Positions 59,769 to 64,000 of a stretch of DNA of 64,000 bases are shown here, one piece after another (positions within the stretch are counted from its first letter, which is position 1; each line of letters starts with the position of its first letter). Both the position numbers and the translations under genes were made by a program. The DNA is from Pedobacter xixiisoli (GTDB lineage: Bacteria; Bacteroidota; Bacteroidia; Sphingobacteriales; Sphingobacteriaceae). Under the pieces are notes generated by a model that did no database searches, was not told the origin of the DNA, and saw nothing but the letters and a program-made list of their open reading frames with translations. The stretch spans positions 1,302,001 to 1,366,000 of the forward strand of contig NZ_OCMT01000001.1 in the NCBI RefSeq assembly GCF_900215335.1, written 5' to 3'.

Positions 59769-60686
59769 ATGAGAGTCAATCATTTTTTAACCAGTACACT
59801 TGCGGCAGCCGCCATGTTGGTTGCCTCATGCTCTACACAAAAGATGGCGCAAAATAATACCGCCGACGATGTGTATAACACTACTGCTCAAGCTAGGGTT
59901 TATAAATATTCACCCCCAGTTCAAACTGCGCAGATAGACACCAGTCGCTATGATGCAAATTATAGAGCTAGTGATGAAAGCTACGATATGGATTATGCTT
60001 CTAGAATTGACAGGTTCTATTATGGCAGTCCGAATAGAGTATATTTCGACGATTATTATAATGTTTACGGGTACAACTCTTGGTACAATCCTTACGACTG
60101 GTCTCTAGGCTTTAATTATGGCTGGGGCTTCAATCGTTGGCATAACCCTTATTCTTCATGGGCTTTTTACGGTAGTCCGTATTATTGGAATACTTGGGGT
60201 CCTTACTCTTACTGGGGCGGAGGCCTTGGTTGGGGTGGCGGTTTCGGCGGAGGATACTGGGGCGGTGGCTATTGGGGTGGCGGAGGCTGGGGAGGCAACG
60301 TCATTGTAAGAAATGATAATTACCGTCCGAGACCTACACGTGGCAGTTATGGAAATAGCGGTTCTAATGGGATTTACAATGGTAGACCGGTTGGGAGTAG
60401 AGGCAATGTATCAAATGGAGTTAACAGACCAACAAGAGCGGAGAACTATAACCCTGCTACCAATGGAATGTCTAGACCAGATAGATCTTCTGGTTCAAGC
60501 AATTCAGGCAGACCTACCAGAACTACTGAAAGTAGACCATCAACAAGGGAGAATAATGCTCCTTCTAGACCAAGTTACAGTCCGCCGCCGTCAAATAATG
60601 GTGGTAGCAGCAGTAGCGGTAGAGGAAGTAGCGGTAGCAGCGGAGGAGGAAGTAGTCGTCCAACACGTGGAGGCGGTAGAGGTTAA
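59769..60686 (+). CDS. lipoprotein with Gly/Trp/Tyr-rich core and Ser/Arg/Gly tail
   Basis: A 305-residue protein with a lipobox (MLVASC at Cys21). Residues ~80-180 are extreme in composition: repeated YYW, WGG, GGYWGGG and GWGGG units (for example GGYWGGGYWGGGGWGGN). The following part alternates RPTR and NRPTRAEN-like units and the last 60 residues are Ser/Gly rich (GGSSSSGRGSSGSSGGG). Such sequences are unstructured or strand-stacking surface proteins. It is 28 bp upstream of the FadL-like gene on the same strand. Role unknown. Confidence 0.7.
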   Translation: MRVNHFLTSTLAAAAMLVASCSTQKMAQNNTADDVYNTTAQARVYKYSPPVQTAQIDTSRYDANYRASDESYDMDYASRIDRFYYGSPNRVYFDDYYNVYGYNSWYNPYDWSLGFNYGWGFNRWHNPYSSWAFYGSPYYWNTWGPYSYWGGGLGWGGGFGGGYWGGGYWGGGGWGGNVIVRNDNYRPRPTRGSYGNSGSNGIYNGRPVGSRGNVSNGVNRPTRAENYNPATNGMSRPDRSSGSSNSGRPTRTTESRPSTRENNAPSRPSYSPPPSNNGGSSSSGRGSSGSSGGGSSRPTRGGGRG

Positions 60687-60714
60687 TTAATTTCCCAATA
60701 TTTAAAACATACAA

Positions 60715-62097
60715 ATGAAAAAATATATCGTAATGTTCGTTGTAGCTTTAGCTGCTACGAATTATGCTAATGCACAAAATACGGATCCTGTACCTGTGCG
60801 CCTTCCAAATTATGCTGGAGACGCACTTAGATTTTCACAAACTAATTATGGCAGCTCTGCTAGATTCAAAGGAATGGGGAATGCACAAATTGGTGTTGGA
60901 GGTGACATTAGCTCTTTAGGAGGCAATCCTGCTGGGTTAGGTTTATTTACTAGATCCGAATTTGTTTTTACTCCAGAATTCAACGGAACTCAGGTAGATG
61001 CAAAATATCTTGGAAATAACACTTCGTCTAATAAAAGCCAAGTCAACATCAATCAATTAGGAGTAGTTTTTCATATGCCTACCTATAGGTCAAATGGACA
61101 AGACGCTAAAAAAGGCGTTGTCAGCGCTTCAGTAGGTTTAGGTTATACTCGTAATAGTGATTATGGCCTTGAGGCAAATTTTTCTGGTCAAAACAATACG
61201 AGTTCAGTATATAACATGTTCTATGAGGAAAATGCAGGTACTTTAGGAAATACTCAGTTTGGAAATGTCGTACGATCAGGTTCAGTTTCTGAATTTAATA
61301 TTGCTGGAGCAATCAATATTTCTAACGAGATCTACATTGGCGCAAATCTAGGCTTAGTCAGCGTAAACATGGATAATGACATGAGTCTTAACGAAAATGG
61401 AACTTCGGGTACTGGAACATATGCTGTTGATTATTTTCAAAATCAAAGTGTGAAGGGTTCTGGCGTTAATGCTCGTTTGGGAGTGCTTTTTAGACCAACG
61501 AGTGAATTCAGAATTGGTGTTAATTTACAAACACCAACTTGGTTCACTTTAGATGAAAGTTATTATGTGAGTAGTACAGATCGTGAAATTTTAGATGTCG
61601 AAATTTACGATTATACATATAACCTACGCACACCCTTAAAAGGTTCGTTGGGCGCAAGCTACGTATTTGGTAATAGAGCATTATTATCTGCTGATGTTGA
61701 TTTTGTAGACTATACTAGCATTCGTGTTTCTAGTACAGATGGCGTTGGTATCCCTGAATTAAATGAAAGTAATAGAGATATTAAAGCTCTTTATAAAAGT
61801 GCTGTGAATTATCGTATTGGTGGTGAAGTAAAGGTAACTGATTTTGTAAGTTTGAGAGCTGGTTATGGAATTAACGGAAGTGCTTTTAAAGATGACAAAG
61901 ACAACATCTTTCAAACGCAATTTTATGGCGGTGGCTTAGGTTATAGAAATAGAAACTACTATTTTGATTTAGCTTATCAAAGAGCTCAAACTCAAAGCAC
62001 TTTCAGCCCGTATTTATTAGACGACTTCAATGAGCCAGTAGCAGAAGCTAAAAACAATAAAAACAATGTTTTCCTAACTTTCGGTATTAGATTTTAA
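60715..62097 (+). CDS. FadL/OMPP1-like outer membrane protein
   Basis: A 460-residue exported protein; signal peptide MKKYIVMFVVALAATNYANAQ. The mature N-part RLPNYAGDALRFSQTNYGSSARFKGMGNAQIGVGGDISSLGGNPAGLGLF is the N-terminal signature of the Toluene_X/FadL group, where the NPAGL segment occurs in the hatch. The remainder alternates hydrophobic strands, ending in the barrel-closing FLTFGIRF. Substrate is probably a hydrophobic compound; annotations as hemin receptor in relatives are not supported by sequence alone. A terminator follows. Confidence 0.85.
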   Translation: MKKYIVMFVVALAATNYANAQNTDPVPVRLPNYAGDALRFSQTNYGSSARFKGMGNAQIGVGGDISSLGGNPAGLGLFTRSEFVFTPEFNGTQVDAKYLGNNTSSNKSQVNINQLGVVFHMPTYRSNGQDAKKGVVSASVGLGYTRNSDYGLEANFSGQNNTSSVYNMFYEENAGTLGNTQFGNVVRSGSVSEFNIAGAINISNEIYIGANLGLVSVNMDNDMSLNENGTSGTGTYAVDYFQNQSVKGSGVNARLGVLFRPTSEFRIGVNLQTPTWFTLDESYYVSSTDREILDVEIYDYTYNLRTPLKGSLGASYVFGNRALLSADVDFVDYTSIRVSSTDGVGIPELNESNRDIKALYKSAVNYRIGGEVKVTDFVSLRAGYGINGSAFKDDKDNIFQTQFYGGGLGYRNRNYYFDLAYQRAQTQSTFSPYLLDDFNEPVAEAKNNKNNVFLTFGIRF

Positions 62098-62120
62098 TAT
62101 CAGAATAACATATTACAACA

Positions 62121-62158
62121 AAAAAAATCCCACGAACAACTCGTGGGATTTTTTTTGC
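62121..62158. terminator. bidirectional intrinsic terminator
   Basis: AATCCCACGA and TCGTGGGATT form a perfect stem around ACAAC with an A run before and a T run after, so it can stop transcripts from both the OMP gene and the convergent ubiD-family gene. Confidence 0.92.
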
Positions 62159-62174
62159 TTTTAAGGAGTATAAT

Positions 62175-63998
62175 CTAAATTACCCCATACAACGATCCAT
62201 CCTTCTCCCCCATCTTATCTACTTTCTTTTCTACTTCAACATCTTTTATCAGTTCTGGTGCATGGTGAGGTTTCTTACGGGCATCGATAATTAATGAACC
62301 CTTACAACCCCAATGCTTATTTTCTGTAAATTCATTTACTCCATCTATATCTGTTGCGGGGTTACTTCTAGTGAAAGCTACCCAGACTAAGTTGTTGATA
62401 TTTTCGGCAGTAAACGCTGCATCATCACAAACAACTACTAATGGAATTTGAGTTAAGTCGTTCGCTTTCAATTCTTCTTTAAGCGAAGCAATAGTTGCTT
62501 TTCCCTGTTCTCGATTTTGATATTCATCTAACTGAACCGCAAGTATACCATCGCTAGCCAAAGCATATTTAACTCCTAATCTAAAATCAACCGGTAAGCT
62601 CTTTAATAATTCTCGTTTCTTTTCTCCTGCTGCTGCAAAAACAACTTTAGAACCTGAATTCAGTCCATCACCAGAATAATCTAAGGTATCTATTGTCGTA
62701 TTAGTATGGAAATGGACGTCTCGTTTCCAATCAATGCGTTCTAAAACATGGCTTAAAAAACGTTTAATATCATGCGTATTTAGCGTTTCATCATCTTCTT
62801 TAGCTGCGATGAATAGATACTTTGCTAAACTCAACTGGTTTTTCCCAAGGATATGATTACTGATGGTTAAAATCTCTTGAGGTTTTCTTTCTTTTAAATA
62901 AGGGGTATAACGTTCACTTCCAATAGCAAACAATAAAGGATGTACACCTGCAGCATCAACCGCATTTACTTCTTTTAGCCCGTGTATTTCTTGTGGAATA
63001 GCAGAGCCAGATATTTCATGAATCAATGCGCCAAAACTAGTGTCTTCCTGTGGAGGACGACCTACTACCGTAAATGACCACAACGCATCTTTTTTATGGT
63101 ACACGTTATGAACCTTCATCAGTGGAAATGGATGAACCAAACTATAATAACCCAAGTGATCTCCAAAAGGCCCCTCAGGTTTGTTATCGTGAGGTTCTAC
63201 TGTTCCAGTAATTACGAAATCAGCATCAGCAGAAATCACGAAATCTTCTTCATCCCTAAAATACCGAAATCTTCTATTTCCTAAAGCACCAGCAAAAGTA
63301 AGCTCAGACAATCCCTCTGGTAAAGGCATTACCGCTGCCAAAGGATGCGAAGGTGGACCACCAACGAAAATACTCACTTTCAGTGGCTGTCCTTTGGCAT
63401 TGGCTTTAGTTTGATGCACGCCAATACCTCTATGAATTTGATAGTGAAGTCCGATTTCTTTGTCTTTGATATAATCGTTACCAGCTAACTGTATGCGATA
63501 CATACCCAAATTACTATTCATTACACCCGGCTTATCAATATCTTCTGTAAAAACCTGCGGCATGGTAATGAAAGGCCCGCCGTCCATAGGCCAGTTTACA
63601 ATTTGTGGAATGGCAGAAATGGTTGTTTTCTGGAAAGTCTGTTTAAATAAAGATTGCTTTAAAGGCAATGCTGTCAAAGCAGTTAATCCAGTTCCTATGT
63701 AATTAAGAGGTTTTTTTAAAGCTTTCATGGGATCAGAGCGAAGTTCAACTAACTCTTGAACTTTTGGCAAACTATCTCTAAACATAAATTTAGAGCGTTC
63801 TACAGTTCCAAATAAGTTTGAAACCGCTTGAAACGGACTACCTTTTACTTTCTCGAATAACAAAGCTGGCCCCTGCTTTTCATAGACACGAAGATGGATT
63901 GCAGCCATTTCTAAATATGGGTCTACTTCTTCCTTGATTCTAATTAGATGACCATGTTTTTCTAAATCTGCTACGCATTCGGCTAAACTTTTGTATCC
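62175..63998 (-). CDS. UbiD family decarboxylase, start codon outside the window
   Basis: A minus-strand frame open to the right edge: the last visible upstream codons encode GYKSLAECVADLEKHGHLIRI, the normal N-terminus of UbiD proteins, so only the start Met (and perhaps a few residues) is missing. Core segments: MNSNLGMYRIQLAGNDYIKDKEIGLHYQIHRGIGVH, GGPPSHPLAAVMPLPEG and VEPHDNKPEGPFGDHLGYYS (the UbiD E-x-P/R-region) are present. UbiD enzymes use prenylated FMN to (de)carboxylate aromatic acids; in ubiquinone/menaquinone-related pathways they need UbiX, not seen here. Whether it works in menaquinone or aromatic metabolism is undecided. Confidence 0.9.
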   Translation of the reverse strand, partial: GYKSLAECVADLEKHGHLIRIKEEVDPYLEMAAIHLRVYEKQGPALLFEKVKGSPFQAVSNLFGTVERSKFMFRDSLPKVQELVELRSDPMKALKKPLNYIGTGLTALTALPLKQSLFKQTFQKTTISAIPQIVNWPMDGGPFITMPQVFTEDIDKPGVMNSNLGMYRIQLAGNDYIKDKEIGLHYQIHRGIGVHQTKANAKGQPLKVSIFVGGPPSHPLAAVMPLPEGLSELTFAGALGNRRFRYFRDEEDFVISADADFVITGTVEPHDNKPEGPFGDHLGYYSLVHPFPLMKVHNVYHKKDALWSFTVVGRPPQEDTSFGALIHEISGSAIPQEIHGLKEVNAVDAAGVHPLLFAIGSERYTPYLKERKPQEILTISNHILGKNQLSLAKYLFIAAKEDDETLNTHDIKRFLSHVLERIDWKRDVHFHTNTTIDTLDYSGDGLNSGSKVVFAAAGEKKRELLKSLPVDFRLGVKYALASDGILAVQLDEYQNREQGKATIASLKEELKANDLTQIPLVVVCDDAAFTAENINNLVWVAFTRSNPATDIDGVNEFTENKHWGCKGSLIIDARKKPHHAPELIKDVEVEKKVDKMGEKDGSLYGVI

Positions 63999-64000
63999 CA

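Noticed and set aside
1..64000. tRNA genes, prophage, integrase or transposase
   Set aside because: None could be recognised by eye; no tRNA T-loop plus acceptor pairing, integrase catalytic motif or DDE/HUH motif was found. A tRNA scan could still show one.

Overview
The window looks like chromosome of a Bacteroidota bacterium, most likely Sphingobacteriaceae and Pedobacter-like. The evidence is an AT-rich composition, TAnnTTTG-type -7 promoter boxes instead of a sigma70 -10, and lineage-typical families (S46 peptidase, GLPGLI-like protein, GxxExxY protein, MbnP/MbnH, PD40-amidohydrolase fusion, Hc1-like small histone, archaeal-type ProRS). Intergenic palindromic repeats are dense. No prophage, CRISPR array, transposase or rRNA operon was found. 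tRNA genes were searched for by eye only.

Layout. 1-6.5 kb: the 3' part of an S46 peptidase, a small conserved protein, an MFS efflux pump, a FUSC membrane protein and an Ohr peroxidase. 6.6-9.3 kb (minus): SatD, DUF3307 and MgtE, apparently one operon. 9.3-9.4 kb: six alternating TATCGG half-sites spaced exactly 14 bp apart, in the divergent region facing the repair genes. 9.5-15.4 kb (plus): the Exo, Lig, Lhr-Core and PdeM repair cassette. 15.4-19.2 kb (minus): thioredoxin, then thrS-infC-rpmI-rplT. 19.3-19.9 kb: a GxxExxY gene between two hairpin repeats. 19.9-25.8 kb (minus): GLPGLI-like protein, LutA-like protein, UMF1-type MFS, a kinase-like gene broken by one in-frame stop, and RecQ. 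26-33 kb: a 1083-residue PD40-amidohydrolase, a B12-type radical SAM protein and a BaiN-like flavoprotein. 33.4-37.8 kb (plus): purK, purE, trpS, a deoxynucleoside kinase and kdsB. 37.8-44.1 kb (plus): a lipoprotein, then a copper/cytochrome module (CxGKC protein, MbnP, MbnH, Cys-rich barrel, lipoprotein, YHS, SCO, cytochrome c). 44.6 kb: RNase P RNA. 45-52 kb: small stress and envelope genes, an LD-carboxypeptidase and topoisomerase III. 52-64 kb: LacI-type regulator, mnmA, YdeI-like protein, DUF2400 protein, trans-sulfuration enzyme, proS, a Gly/Trp/Tyr-rich lipoprotein, a FadL-like outer-membrane protein and the 3' nearly complete ubiD-family gene.

How genes work together. Exo-Lig-Lhr-PdeM is a recognised bacterial repair set. 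SatD carries a helix-turn-helix and sits across the phased operator from that set, so it may regulate both itself and the repair genes (inference). The copper module pairs a MbnH-type dihaem enzyme with its MbnP partner and adds SCO and YHS copper handling, but no methanobactin biosynthesis genes are visible. thrS-infC-rpmI-rplT is the classical translation operon, here with a TTG start on infC and a hairpin near the predicted 5' end.

The most unusual features are the 14-bp-phased half-site lattice at 9337-9412, the palindromic repeats nested inside one another (15753-15935, 42498-42670, 33.2-33.4 kb, 44.2-44.5 kb), and the hairpin-flanked GxxExxY gene.
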